Below, in pieces: positions 1 through 8,760 of a stretch of DNA of 64,000 bases. Each line of letters opens with the position of its first letter. Positions within the stretch are counted from its first letter, which is position 1. Below the pieces are notes generated by a model. That model did not search any database. It was not told where the DNA came from and saw nothing but the letters and a program-made list of their open reading frames with translations. The stretch lies in NCBI GenBank assembly GCA_963757185.1, contig CAVWQI010000009.1, positions 434,001 to 498,000 of the forward strand. Reading direction: 5' to 3'. The stretch is from JAQBQB01 sp963757185 (GTDB lineage: Bacteria; Gemmatimonadota; Gemmatimonadetes; Gemmatimonadales; Gemmatimonadaceae). The position numbers and the translations under genes are program-made.

Positions 1-215
1 AGTTCCCGGCGAAGGCAGAGGACATGCTGCTCTCCGGCACGCTGGAGAACGGCGCGCTGCTCTCGAGCCGCGCGAACCTGGTGGACGAAAAGGTCGGCCA
101 GGGTCACGTCGTGATGTTCGCCTTCCGTCCGTACTGGCGCTGGCAGACGCAAGGCACCTTCGCGATCGGCTTCAACGCGATCATGAACTGGAACGATCTC
201 GACGCAGGAAAGTAA
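1..215 (+). CDS. C-terminal end of an M14-type zinc carboxypeptidase (partial)
   Basis: Only the last 70 codons lie in the window (reading frame opens at base 3, TAA at 213-215). The tail ends with G-HVVMFAFRPYWRWQTQGTF followed by a short IGFNAIMNW segment. This is the terminal sandwich strand pattern ('VVLFxFRPxxRxQTxGTF') I know from large secreted M14 zinc carboxypeptidases of Gemmatimonadota and Bacteroidota. The catalytic domain is upstream of the window, so zinc ligands cannot be checked. It is followed at once by a strong hairpin terminator, so it ends its transcript. Confidence 0.6.
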   Translation, partial: FPAKAEDMLLSGTLENGALLSSRANLVDEKVGQGHVVMFAFRPYWRWQTQGTFAIGFNAIMNWNDLDAGK

Positions 216-238
216 TTCGCGCGATGTCCAAAACGACG

Positions 239-269
239 AACGGCCCGCGATGAGCGGGCCGTTCTTTTT
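239..269 (+). terminator. Rho-independent terminator after the M14 gene
   Basis: A perfect 10-bp stem (AACGGCCCGC at 239-248, GCGGGCCGTT at 254-263) closes on a 5-base loop and is followed by CTTTTT at 264-269. It lies 24 bases after the TAA of the upstream gene and before a gene read from the opposite strand. Confidence 0.9.
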
Positions 270-344
270 GGTGGCTCCGGTGCACTCGTGAGGATCGAAC
301 GGCATAAACGCGGATGCTCACGGAGTGCATCCGCGTTCAAGCTT

Positions 345-1136
345 CTATTTCCCGACGCGGCGTCCAAGAATCATCTTCACGATCTTCTTATCCCCTTCGG
401 CCGTGAGCGTCGTCCCGTAGCCGAAGTTGAACTCCCACTGCGGGCCGAAGTCGAGGTTCGTCGCAAGAAAGATCTGGTGCTCCTGGTCCCTGATCGGGTC
501 CAGCCGGTTGATCGGCCCGGTCGCCCCGTAGTACTCGACGGACAAGTTGACCCTTTTCGTGACGTCGTACCCGACGTCGACGTTCGGCGAAAAGACGAAC
601 GGCACGTTGGCCGTCGGGCCGCGCAAAGATTTCTCGAGGGTCGGGTTGATCGACGCGTACCACGGGCCAACCTGCTTGTCGATGATGGGACGAAGCTCGT
701 AGGTCCACGTATCGCCGGTAAACGACGGCTTCGAGTAACCGATCTCCTGCGAGATGCTCACGCCGACCGGCCATCCCCAACTGTCCGGCACTCGCACGCG
801 TGGACGCAGGTGCGTCCCGACCCACTGCAACGACTGGCCCGACGGCACCGACGTGAACCAGTAGAACCCGAGCTCCGACCAGTCGTTGAACCCGTGCGTG
901 ATCTCGACCGTCTCGTGAATCGCATGGTTGGTCGGACTCAGGCCGCCGCTCGATCCGACCTTGCTGCCGTCGATCGTGAAGTTCGAGTGGAGCTCGAACA
1001 TCGTCACACCGCGCGGAACCGTCTCCGATCCGTAGACCTGGATCTCGTAGTTCTCCTGGGCGCGCAACGAGGGAGCGCTCGCGGCGACCGCGACAACCGT
1101 CGCGACGGCGAGCCAACGGGATTCGAGAGAAGACAT
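345..1136 (-). CDS. Exported outer-membrane beta-barrel candidate
   Basis: 263 residues from the ATG at 1136. An upstream in-frame start exists, but this one puts a clean signal peptide (SRWLAVATVVAVAASAPSLRAQ) at the very N terminus. The mature part alternates aromatic and polar residues in short strands: 'SELGFYWFTS', 'VGVSISQEIGYSK', 'VNLSVEYYGATG', 'WEFNFGYGTTLT'. It ends near the C terminus with a strand-like segment, as in small outer-membrane barrels of the putative transporter / MetA-pathway type. No catalytic motif is visible. It is divergent from the amidohydrolase gene across 130 bp. Function unknown; barrel assignment is inference. Confidence 0.6.
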   Translation of the reverse strand: MSSLESRWLAVATVVAVAASAPSLRAQENYEIQVYGSETVPRGVTMFELHSNFTIDGSKVGSSGGLSPTNHAIHETVEITHGFNDWSELGFYWFTSVPSGQSLQWVGTHLRPRVRVPDSWGWPVGVSISQEIGYSKPSFTGDTWTYELRPIIDKQVGPWYASINPTLEKSLRGPTANVPFVFSPNVDVGYDVTKRVNLSVEYYGATGPINRLDPIRDQEHQIFLATNLDFGPQWEFNFGYGTTLTAEGDKKIVKMILGRRVGK

Positions 1137-1266
1137 TCGGGATGAGTCGGGGAAGAAGAGAGACCCTCTGGAGTTCTTACGCCGAAAGTCGCCTCGGCGC
1201 TGGGCGTTGACGCCGAGTACCGCTGCAAGGTATATCCGCGGGCGCGCCCTTGAATCGGGAGGATCC

Positions 1267-2610
1267 GTGGGTCGAACGTCGTCCGCGTACATCGTTTCGT
1301 CTTGCTTGGCCCTCGCCGCGGCATCCGCGTGCGCCAACCCGCCGTCTCAGGCGGGCATCGATCCGGCGCTCGCCCGGTACATCAACTCGATTCACGCGAT
1401 CGACGATCACGCCCACCCGATGCGCCCCGTGCTCCAAGGAGCGCCTGCCGACACCGATTTCGACGCGCTGCCGCTCGACGGCATCCCACCCTTCGACTTG
1501 CCGTCGCGGCTCAAGCCCGACGATCCGATCTGGCGCCAGGCGCAGAACGCCCTCTATCACATTCCGCTCACGATGAGCGGCGCGACCTATCATTCCACGC
1601 TCAAGAACGACGTCGCCGCCGCGCAGCGGACAAACGGTCTGCGGTTCCCGGAGTGGGCACTCGATCAGGCGAACATCGACGTCATGATCGCGAACCGCAT
1701 CTCCGTCGGCCCGGGTCTTACGCCACCCCGTTTTCGCTGGCTGGCCTTCGCCGATCCGCTGATGCTCCCTCTCGACGTGACCGGCGAAGCGACGCTGACG
1801 CCGGACACTCGGCCGCTCTACCCGCGAGAAGCCAAGCTCCTTCAGCGATACATGCGCGAGGTGAACGTCTCGGCACTGCCGGCCACGTTGGCCGACTACG
1901 TCCGCACCGTCGTCGCGCCGACCCTCGCGCGCGAGCACGCGAACGGCGCCGTCGGAATCAAGTTCGAGGCCGCGTATCTTCGCCCGCTCAACTTCGACGA
2001 CCCCGATTCAGCCGCGGCGGCGAAGATCTATGCCAAGTATGTGCGCAGCGGCGTCCCGACGCACGCCGAGTACAAGACGGTCGAGGATTATCTCTTCCGC
2101 GCCATCGCGCGCGAGGCGGGCGCGCAGAAGCTGCCGGTCCAGATCCACGTGCTGGAGACGTTCGGCGGCTTCTACGCGACGCACGGCAGCGCGCCGCACT
2201 TGCTCGAACCGGCGTTCAACGATTCGACGCTGCGCGGAACGAAGTTCGTCATCGTGCACGGCGGTTGGCCGCTCGTCGGCGAGACGCAGGCGCTGCTCAG
2301 CAAGCCGAACGTCTACGCCGACATCTCGATGATGGACAACATTCTGTCGCCTACCGTGCTGGCCGGAGTGCTCCGCCAATGGCTCGGTGAGTGGCCCGAC
2401 AAAGTTCTGTTCGGCACCGACGCGTTCGACGGGGGCGCGGAGCAGGGCTGGGAGCAGATCGCGTGGGTCGCGTCGACGACGGCGCGCCGTGGGCTCGCCA
2501 TCTCGCTCAGCGGCATGATGCGCGACGGCGACGTCTCGCGCGACCGCGCCGAGTCACTCGCGCGGATGGTGCTGCACGACAACGCCGCCGCGGTCTATGG
2601 ATTGAAGTGA
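1267..2610 (+). CDS. Exported amidohydrolase (Amidohydro_2-like)
   Basis: 447 residues from GTG 1267, chosen because GGGAGGA at 1257-1263 precedes it; a TTG at 1207 is the alternative. The N terminus is a hydrophobic signal with a possible lipoprotein Cys at 22 (weak lipobox ASAC). The metal-binding HxH of the amidohydrolase superfamily is in 'IDDHAHP' (His48, His50). Further family features are 'VGIKFEAAYLRP', 'QIHVLETFGG', 'KFVIVHGGWPL' and the late Asp in 'VLFGTDAFDGG'. It probably hydrolyses or decarboxylates a small substrate in the periplasm; the substrate is not evident. It converges on the UbiB gene with a 6-bp gap. Confidence 0.8.
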   Translation: MGRTSSAYIVSSCLALAAASACANPPSQAGIDPALARYINSIHAIDDHAHPMRPVLQGAPADTDFDALPLDGIPPFDLPSRLKPDDPIWRQAQNALYHIPLTMSGATYHSTLKNDVAAAQRTNGLRFPEWALDQANIDVMIANRISVGPGLTPPRFRWLAFADPLMLPLDVTGEATLTPDTRPLYPREAKLLQRYMREVNVSALPATLADYVRTVVAPTLAREHANGAVGIKFEAAYLRPLNFDDPDSAAAAKIYAKYVRSGVPTHAEYKTVEDYLFRAIAREAGAQKLPVQIHVLETFGGFYATHGSAPHLLEPAFNDSTLRGTKFVIVHGGWPLVGETQALLSKPNVYADISMMDNILSPTVLAGVLRQWLGEWPDKVLFGTDAFDGGAEQGWEQIAWVASTTARRGLAISLSGMMRDGDVSRDRAESLARMVLHDNAAAVYGLK

Positions 2611-2616
2611 CGGCAC

Positions 2617-4275
2617 TCACCGCCGTCGTGAGGCGACCGTCATCGACCAGGCGAGACCGCCGAAGAAAACCACGGCGACCACGAACAGCGGTCCCGCGAT
2701 GTATTTCTGTCCGCGGTCGTAGGCCTGATAGGCGAGCACGCCGGCGGCGGTGCCGATCACCGCGTAGATGAGCTGCCGCGCGCCGGAGTAGATGAGGCGC
2801 GCCGCCGCGCTTATCTCGGGCACGCGAATCTCCAGCTCGCCGCGGTTCGCCCGTCCAAGCGTTTGGCGAACGTCCTCGGGGAGAACCGTCGCGCTCTTGG
2901 CCATCTCCTTGATCGCGGTGACGATCAGGTCGCTCCAACTGCGATCAGGTCCGGCCACGACGCCCTCCAAGTAGGGACGGATCACCGTCATCGGGTTCCA
3001 CGAGGGAGCAAGCTCGATGCACAGGCCGATCAGCAGCAGCAGCGTTCGCTCGAGCAGCACCCAGTTCTTCGGCACCTGAAACGTCGCGGCCAGCTTGCGG
3101 AACGAGACGTCGAGGCGGCGCAGATCGGCCATCGTGTCCAGCTTGGCGCGCATGTCGAGCTGGAGCTGGCCCAACCCCCACGATTCGGTCGTGAGCTGCT
3201 CGAACACCGTGCGCTGAAAGTAGTCGATCACTCGCTGCGCAACGTCGATCGACCCGGCGTCGCGCGCGATGAAACCCATCGTGCGCACGCCGTTCGTGAT
3301 CTGCACGGCGTCGCGGCGGATCACTCCGTCGAAGAACTCGCGCACGCCGCGGCGCATGTCGTCCGACATTTCGCCGACGGCGCCGAAGTCGACGAAGACG
3401 ATGGCGCCGTCCGGCGCGACGAACAGGTTGCCGGGGTGCGGATCGGCGTGGTATACGCCATCGACGAAGATCATCCGGCAGTACGCGCTCACCACACGCT
3501 CGGCGACCGTCCGCCGGTCGAGCCCCATCGATTCGATCGCCGCGAAGTCGATGACCTTCGCGCCATCCACGAACTCGGTGGTCAACACCGTGCCCGTGGA
3601 TCGCTCGGGCACGACGCGCGGCATGCGGACGAGCCGATTCCCGGCGAAGCTGCTCGCGATGCGCGCGACGTTCTCCGCCTCGCGCCGGAAGTCGAGCTCC
3701 TCGCCGATCATCTGGCTGATCTCCGGATGGTACGACTCCATCCCGCGCACCCGCGTGAAGAACTGGACGATGGCCAGAATTCGCCGGATCGTCTCGAGAT
3801 CTTCGGCCGCGATGCGTTCGATGTCTGAGTGCTGCACTTTGACCGCGACGCGGCGGCCGTCCGCCATCCGCGCCTCGTGTACCTGGGCGAGCGACGCCGT
3901 GGCGAGCGGCTCGCGCTCGAACGACGCGAATACGGCAGCCGGCTCAGCGCCGAACTCGGCGCGGATACGCGCGACGATCTCGTCGAACGGCCGCGGGGGT
4001 AGCCTGTCCTGAAGTCCCTCGAGCTCCGCGCGGAAATCCGGCGGGAGCACGTTGGCAAGGACGCTGATCAGCTGCCCCACCTTGATGAACAAGCCGCCGG
4101 CGCGCACAATCGCGTCGCGGATTCGGCGCGCGTTGACGCGGTGCTTGGCCTCGAGCAACTCGACGTAGCGCGCCGGATCGACGAACGGACGTCGGGCCCG
4201 CAGCAGGAGGTAGCTCGCGAGCACGCGCGTCGTGGTGCCGTAGATTCGGACGAGGCGGAAGCGAGCGCGAGCCAT
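2617..4275 (-). CDS. UbiB/ABC1-family atypical kinase, membrane anchored
   Basis: 552 residues. Family hallmarks are visible in order: the KxGQ motif (KVGQ at 65-68), an Ala-rich nucleotide loop with the Lys of 'VAVKVQHSDI', 'YHADPHPGNLF' (catalytic region) and 'FVDFGAVGEM' (DFG-like metal site). Two hydrophobic segments end the protein, as in UbiB. Family members act as ATPases/kinases supporting isoprenoid lipid (ubiquinone or menaquinone) synthesis at the inner membrane. No other quinone gene is nearby, so the precise role is inferred from family only. It is divergent from the M1 peptidase gene. Confidence 0.9.
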   Translation of the reverse strand: MARARFRLVRIYGTTTRVLASYLLLRARRPFVDPARYVELLEAKHRVNARRIRDAIVRAGGLFIKVGQLISVLANVLPPDFRAELEGLQDRLPPRPFDEIVARIRAEFGAEPAAVFASFEREPLATASLAQVHEARMADGRRVAVKVQHSDIERIAAEDLETIRRILAIVQFFTRVRGMESYHPEISQMIGEELDFRREAENVARIASSFAGNRLVRMPRVVPERSTGTVLTTEFVDGAKVIDFAAIESMGLDRRTVAERVVSAYCRMIFVDGVYHADPHPGNLFVAPDGAIVFVDFGAVGEMSDDMRRGVREFFDGVIRRDAVQITNGVRTMGFIARDAGSIDVAQRVIDYFQRTVFEQLTTESWGLGQLQLDMRAKLDTMADLRRLDVSFRKLAATFQVPKNWVLLERTLLLLIGLCIELAPSWNPMTVIRPYLEGVVAGPDRSWSDLIVTAIKEMAKSATVLPEDVRQTLGRANRGELEIRVPEISAAARLIYSGARQLIYAVIGTAAGVLAYQAYDRGQKYIAGPLFVVAVVFFGGLAWSMTVASRRR

Positions 4276-4301
4276 GTCGCGTAAGCTACAGCACCCTGTA
4301 T

Positions 4302-4307
4302 GGAGGG
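4302..4307 (+). promoter_or_regulatory. Shine-Dalgarno GGAGGG deciding the M1 peptidase start
   Basis: GGAGGG lies 7 bases before ATG 4315. The alternative in-frame ATG at 4300 would overlap this site, so 4315 is the better start. Confidence 0.7.
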
Positions 4308-4314
4308 TTCCGAG

Positions 4315-6165
4315 ATGATCGTCGGGCGTGGAGCTTGGCGGTTCACACTAGTCGTGCTGGCGGTGCAGTCGATCGGCGCGCAGTCGCGACCGCCGGTCGC
4401 GGACACTTCGCACTTTCGAGCGCTCACGCTGCCGACGCCGAACGAATATCGCGCGTCGGACGGCCGGCCGGGCCCGAAATATTGGCAGCAAAAAGTCGAC
4501 TATCGCATCGAAGCAACTCTCGATCAGTCCCGCAACGAAATCCGGGGAGTCGAGACGATTCACTACGTGAACCGGTCGCCGATGACCCTCCCGTACCTGT
4601 GGCTCTTCGTCGAGCAGAATCTCTGCGAGCCGAACAGCATCACGAATCAGCTCAACCAGCCGCCGCTCGTCTTCCTCGGCACGAGCTTCGACTTCTCGTG
4701 TCAAGGATTCAACAGCGCGCCCAGACTCGAGTCGATGACGATTCGCGGCCACGAGGTGAAGCGGACGCGATACGGCACGACGCTGCGCGTCGACCTGGAC
4801 TCGGCGCTCGCTCCCGGGACGTCGGTAGACATCTCGGCGCGGTGGCACTTCAACGTGCCGGCACAGGGCGGCGGCCGCATGGGGCACGACGGGCCGCTCT
4901 ACGAGATCGCGCAGTGGTATCCGCGGCTCGCCGTCTACGACGACGTGAAGGGATGGAACCACGAGCCGTACATCGGCGCGGGCGAGTTCTATCTCGAGTA
5001 CGGCGACTTCGACGTCGCGCTGACGGTGCCGAACGAGGACATCGTCGCCGCGACAGGCGAGTTGCAGAACGCGACGCAGGTCCTCACGGCGACGCAGCGA
5101 CAGCGACTCGAGGCGGCGAGGCATTCCGATACCGCGGTGGCGATCATCGCGGCGTCGGAAGCCGGCGACGTGGCCAAGACGAGGCCGACCGGACCGGGCG
5201 GCGCACAGCCGGCGACCCGCACCTGGCACTACACCGCGCACAACGTGCGCGACTTCGCATTCGCGGCCGGCCCTGGCATGCGCTGGGACGCGAGCGGCTA
5301 CAACGGTATTCTGATCGAAGATCTCTATCGCCCCAAGGCCGACAAGTGGCCGGAGGTGAACCGCATCGGCCGCGAGGCGATCAAGTACTACTCCGAGCAA
5401 TGGTTTCCATATCCCTATTCGCACGCAACGACCGTAGAAGGGCCGATCGAGGGAATGGAGTACCCGATGCTCACGTTCACGCCCAACAGTCCGACGCGTG
5501 AAGACCAGCAATGGGTGATCGCCCACGAGTTCGGCCACGAGTGGTTTCCGATGGTCGTCGGGTCGAACGAGCGGCTGTATCCATGGATGGACGAGGGCTT
5601 CAACACGTTCATCGACCTCGGCAACGCGGCGAAGTATTTCGCCGGCACGAAGTACGGCGACACGATCGAGGTGCACCCGCTGCACCTCTACGCCGAGCAC
5701 GCGGTGCCGGGGAACGAGCAGCCGCTGATCGAGAAGCCCGTCGAGGTGCGGGATCTCTTCTGGGGCGGATATCAGAAACCCGCGCTCATGATGCAGATGC
5801 TGCGCTATGAGGTGCTCGGCAAGGATCGATTCGACCCGGCGTTCCGCGCCTACATTCGCGCGTGGGCGTTCAAGCATCCGACGCCCTCCGACTTTTTCAG
5901 AATGATGCGCGACGAGTCGGGGATGGAGCTCGACTGGTTCTGGCGCGATTGGATCTTCACGACGGCGCGACTCGACCAGGCCGTGGACTCAGTCAGCCGC
6001 GCGTCCGACGGACAGACGAGCGTCTACCTCTCCAATCGCGGCACCATGGTCATGCCGGCCGCGTTGACGATCACGTTCTCCGACGGCACGACGCTGGACG
6101 TCAAGCTGCCGATCGAGATGTGGAACCTCGGCGACCGGTTCGCGTATCGCGTGCCAGGCACGTAA
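4315..6165 (+). CDS. Exported M1-family metallopeptidase
   Basis: 616 residues. The N-terminal signal peptide runs to about residue 23 (VVLAVQSIGAQS). An aminopeptidase N-like beta domain follows, with 'NEIRGVETIHYVNRSP' and 'YEIAQWYPRLAVYDD'. The gluzincin site HEFGH is at 404-408 (His404, Glu405, His408) and the third zinc ligand Glu427 is in 'MDEGFNTF'. 'GPIEGMEYPMLTF' carries the GxMEN-like substrate loop, here with MEY in place of MEN; the Asn is absent. That variant is common in exported M1 homologues of this type, so exopeptidase specificity is uncertain. Likely periplasmic peptide degradation. Confidence 0.92.
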   Translation: MIVGRGAWRFTLVVLAVQSIGAQSRPPVADTSHFRALTLPTPNEYRASDGRPGPKYWQQKVDYRIEATLDQSRNEIRGVETIHYVNRSPMTLPYLWLFVEQNLCEPNSITNQLNQPPLVFLGTSFDFSCQGFNSAPRLESMTIRGHEVKRTRYGTTLRVDLDSALAPGTSVDISARWHFNVPAQGGGRMGHDGPLYEIAQWYPRLAVYDDVKGWNHEPYIGAGEFYLEYGDFDVALTVPNEDIVAATGELQNATQVLTATQRQRLEAARHSDTAVAIIAASEAGDVAKTRPTGPGGAQPATRTWHYTAHNVRDFAFAAGPGMRWDASGYNGILIEDLYRPKADKWPEVNRIGREAIKYYSEQWFPYPYSHATTVEGPIEGMEYPMLTFTPNSPTREDQQWVIAHEFGHEWFPMVVGSNERLYPWMDEGFNTFIDLGNAAKYFAGTKYGDTIEVHPLHLYAEHAVPGNEQPLIEKPVEVRDLFWGGYQKPALMMQMLRYEVLGKDRFDPAFRAYIRAWAFKHPTPSDFFRMMRDESGMELDWFWRDWIFTTARLDQAVDSVSRASDGQTSVYLSNRGTMVMPAALTITFSDGTTLDVKLPIEMWNLGDRFAYRVPGT

Positions 6166-6250
6166 GACAATTCAGCGAGTGGTAGTCGACCCGCGAAACG
6201 CGCTACCCGATATCGACCGGACGAACAATGTGTGGCTGAAGAGATAGGTA

Positions 6251-6280
6251 GACCGGTGGACCGGTGGACCGGTGGACCGG
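6251..6280. repeat. Tandem octamer array GACCGGTG (3.75 copies)
   Basis: Three exact copies of GACCGGTG plus GACCGG, equivalent on the other strand to GGTCCACC units. It sits between the convergent ends of the M1 and CutC genes, six bases from the CutC stop. It is one of a dispersed set of related arrays (see 8699, 18153, 25100, 43135, 47131, 60377). Confidence 0.9.
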
Positions 6281-6285
6281 AACAG

Positions 6286-6942
6286 CTAACTGCGGACAGC
6301 GGCGACGATGCCGTTGATGCGGGATGAATCGAGCTCGCAGCGCGCGTGGAGCTCGGCGACGCCGGTTTGGTCGACGAGTGAGCGCGCGTTGTCGGCGCGA
6401 ACTTTTCCGCCGGCCATGATCGTGATGCGACCGAGAGCTTCGTAGACGAGATCGCGCAGCATGTCGGCACCCTCGACCGCGGTACCCGGGCCGCCGCCCG
6501 TCAGCACGCGATCGACTCCCGCTTCCACGATCGCCTCGAGCGCGGTCGCCTGACTACGCGCTTCGTCGAAGGCGCGATGGAACGTCACCGGATGGAACGC
6601 CGCGCGCTCGACCAGCTCGCGGGTCAGCGCGCGATTCACGTCGCCCATCTCGTTCAGGGCGCCGATCACGAGACCGTCGGCGCCGAGATTGAGCGCGGCG
6701 TCGATCGATTTGCGCATCTGATCGATTTCGGCGCCCGTAAACACGAACGAGCCGCCGCGTGGACGAATCATGACGAAGACCGGGATGTGAACCGCTTTCT
6801 TCACCGCCGTGATCAGCTCGGCGCTCGGCGTCGTGCCGCCGACGTCGAGTTGCGCGCACAGCTCCAGCCTCCCCGCGCCGCCCTTTTCGGCGGCGACGGC
6901 CGAGTCGACGCTGTCGACGCAACCCTCGACGAGCACGGTCAC
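6286..6942 (-). CDS. cutC: CutC-family protein
   Basis: 218 residues from GTG 6942, which forms a GTGA overlap with the stop of the upstream DinB-like gene; the open frame continues upstream to 7020 but would then overlap that gene by 82 bases. CutC landmarks: 'VLVEGCVDSVDSA' strand 1, 'AGRLELCAQLDVGGTTPS', 'VFVMIRPRGGSFVF', 'GADGLVIGALN', 'VTFHRAFDEA', 'VDRVLTGGG' and 'ITIMAGGKV', a TIM-barrel sequence. The family was named for copper homeostasis, but its biochemical role remains unsettled. Coupling to a DinB-fold protein suggests co-expression. Confidence 0.92.
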   Translation of the reverse strand: MTVLVEGCVDSVDSAVAAEKGGAGRLELCAQLDVGGTTPSAELITAVKKAVHIPVFVMIRPRGGSFVFTGAEIDQMRKSIDAALNLGADGLVIGALNEMGDVNRALTRELVERAAFHPVTFHRAFDEARSQATALEAIVEAGVDRVLTGGGPGTAVEGADMLRDLVYEALGRITIMAGGKVRADNARSLVDQTGVAELHARCELDSSRINGIVAAVRS

Positions 6943-7466
6943 CGTGAGGCTGGTCGCTCGAGCGTCGGATTCTCGTTGTATTCCCGGGATTTGCCCTTCG
7001 GAATGGTGATCCATTGCCAATCGCTCGTGAGGATGCGTGCGAGGATGATGATCTGGCCGCAGTGGTTGGAGATGTGCGAGAGCGAGCGCGTGAGTGCGGC
7101 GTGAACCGTGGACGGTAAGCCGCGCAGGACGACGGTTCGCTCGAGGTCAGCGTCGGTGAGCGGCGCGAGCGCTTCGTTCAAGGCTGTCCAGCCTCTGTCC
7201 CAAAGTGCCTGCGCGTCCGATCGACTGAACGGTCCTTCGGTGAACTCGCCATCGCGATCGCGCCAGGGCTTCTCGAGGTCCGACGTGAGAAAGTCCGTGA
7301 AGCGCGACGTGAGGTTCCCGCCGACGTGGCGCATCAGCATCGCGATCGAGTTGCCGTCCTTCGCGAAGATGCGATTGAGATCGTCGTCGTCGCCGACCTG
7401 CGCGATCGCTTTTTCGGCGGCGAGGCGCCAGCGGCGGTACTCCTCGTCGAAATCCGTGATGTACAT
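6939..7466 (-). CDS. DinB-superfamily protein (DUF1572-like)
   Basis: 175 residues. The start 'YITDFDEEYRRWRLAAEKAI', the His of 'LMRHVGGNLTSRFTDFL', 'HISNHCGQIIILARIL' and the end 'WQWITIPKGKS' match the DUF1572 branch of four-helix DinB/YfiT proteins. Three His residues (in MRHVGG, LSHISNH) are the expected metal ligands. Family members are thought to be metal-dependent thiol-S-transferases or hydrolases, but this branch is uncharacterised. The stop overlaps the CutC GTG (GTGA). It is divergent from argJ across 51 bp. Confidence 0.85.
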   Translation of the reverse strand: MYITDFDEEYRRWRLAAEKAIAQVGDDDDLNRIFAKDGNSIAMLMRHVGGNLTSRFTDFLTSDLEKPWRDRDGEFTEGPFSRSDAQALWDRGWTALNEALAPLTDADLERTVVLRGLPSTVHAALTRSLSHISNHCGQIIILARILTSDWQWITIPKGKSREYNENPTLERPASR

Positions 7467-7517
7467 GGTACGTGTATCTTATGCGCTTCCCGTTCCCCGT
7501 CCACACCCGCTGCACGT

Positions 7518-8696
7518 ATGGATTTTCACGCGACAGCTGTTTTTCCGCGCGGATTTCGGTGCGCGAGCCGCAACTGCGGTCTCAAGCCGGCGGCGAAGGA
7601 CCTCGCGCTGTTCGTGAGCGAGGTAGACGCCGCGGCGGCCGCCGTCTTCACGCGAAACCAGTTTCCGGGCGCGCCTGTCGTACTGGGCCGAGAAACGATT
7701 CGGGGCGGCACGCTGCGGGCGATCGTCGCGAACAGCAAGTACAGCAACGTCGCGACGGGGCCCGAGGGCGTGGAGTCGGCTCGGCGGATGGCCGCCGCCG
7801 CGGCGAAAGAGGTCGGGACGGAGGCGTCGCGCGTTCTGGTGAGCTCGACTGGCGTCATCGGCGTGCGTCTGCCGATCGAGACGATCGAGGCAGGCATTGT
7901 CGGCATGTCGCAAGAACTCGTCGCCGACCCGCTCCTCGGGGCCGAAGGCATCATGACGACGGACACGTACGCCAAGGCGCTGTCCGCAACGGTACCGGGG
8001 GCGGAGTCTCGCGCAACGATCACGTGGATCGCCAAGGGCTCGGGGATGATCGAGCCGAACATGGCGACGATGCTCGTCTACATCTTCACGGATGCCCAAG
8101 TCGACGCGGCGTCGCTCGACCGCGCGTTGCGCGACGCGGTGCACGTGTCGTTCAACATGCTCTCGGTCGACACCGACACGAGCACGTCCGACACGTGCGC
8201 GATCCTCGCCAACGGCCTTGCCGGCAGCGTGGACCTGCGCGCCTTCGCCGAGACGCTCACCGCCGGCTGCATACGGATGACGGAAATGCTGGCGCGCGAC
8301 GGCGAGGGGGCCGAGCATCTCATCCGCGCGACGGTACGCGGCGCGGCGAACGAGGAGGAGGCGCGGCGCGTGGCGAAGTCGCTCGTCAATTCGCCGCTAG
8401 TGAAGACGATGGTGCACGGCGCCGACCCAAACGTCGGGCGACTCCTGATGGCGGTCGGCAAGTGCTTCGATGTGCATCTCGATCCGAGCCGCACGGACGC
8501 GTCGATCAACGGGCATCAGGTCGTGCGAGGCGGGCGGCGGCTCGACTTCGATGACGACGAGGTCCGCGCGACGCTCGCCGCCGAAGAAGTCGATCTCGAG
8601 GTGTCGCTCGGCGTGGGCAACGCGTCGGCGACGGCGTACGGGTGCGACCTGACGAGGGGGTATGTCGAGGAGAACGCGGCGTATTACTCGAGCTAG
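7518..8696 (+). CDS. argJ: Bifunctional ornithine acetyltransferase / N-acetylglutamate synthase
   Basis: 392 residues from ATG 7518, the usual ArgJ length. The N terminus 'FPRGFRCASRNCGLKP' matches the family start 'PxGFxAxGxxxGIK'. The self-cleavage site is in 'EPNMATML', with the nucleophile Thr184 exposed by cutting between Ala and Thr. 'NMLSVDTDTSTSDTC' and the C-terminal 'GCDLTRGYVEENAAY' are family signatures. It transfers acetyl from N-acetylornithine to glutamate in the cyclic arginine pathway. It stands alone here; no other arg gene is in the window. Confidence 0.96.
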   Translation: MDFHATAVFPRGFRCASRNCGLKPAAKDLALFVSEVDAAAAAVFTRNQFPGAPVVLGRETIRGGTLRAIVANSKYSNVATGPEGVESARRMAAAAAKEVGTEASRVLVSSTGVIGVRLPIETIEAGIVGMSQELVADPLLGAEGIMTTDTYAKALSATVPGAESRATITWIAKGSGMIEPNMATMLVYIFTDAQVDAASLDRALRDAVHVSFNMLSVDTDTSTSDTCAILANGLAGSVDLRAFAETLTAGCIRMTEMLARDGEGAEHLIRATVRGAANEEEARRVAKSLVNSPLVKTMVHGADPNVGRLLMAVGKCFDVHLDPSRTDASINGHQVVRGGRRLDFDDDEVRATLAAEEVDLEVSLGVGNASATAYGCDLTRGYVEENAAYYSS

Positions 8697-8698
8697 GT

Positions 8699-8738
8699 CA
8701 CCGGTCACCGGTCACCGGTATCCGGTCTCCGGTCTCCG
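8699..8738. repeat. Heptamer array CACCGGT / CTCCGGT
   Basis: Three CACCGGT units followed by ATCCGGT, CTCCGGT and a CTCCGGG end, starting three bases after the argJ stop and lying between convergent genes. Read as GGTCACC / GGTATCC / GGTCTCC it belongs with the other GGTC-type arrays, but with a 7-base period. Confidence 0.85.
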
Positions 8739-8760
8739 GGGAACGGCGCAGAGGATTGAG

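Noticed and set aside
2863..3828. Open 321-codon frame on the plus strand inside the UbiB gene
   Set aside because: Arg/His/Asp-rich composition without motifs; it is the antisense of a clearly conserved kinase gene, as expected in GC-rich DNA.
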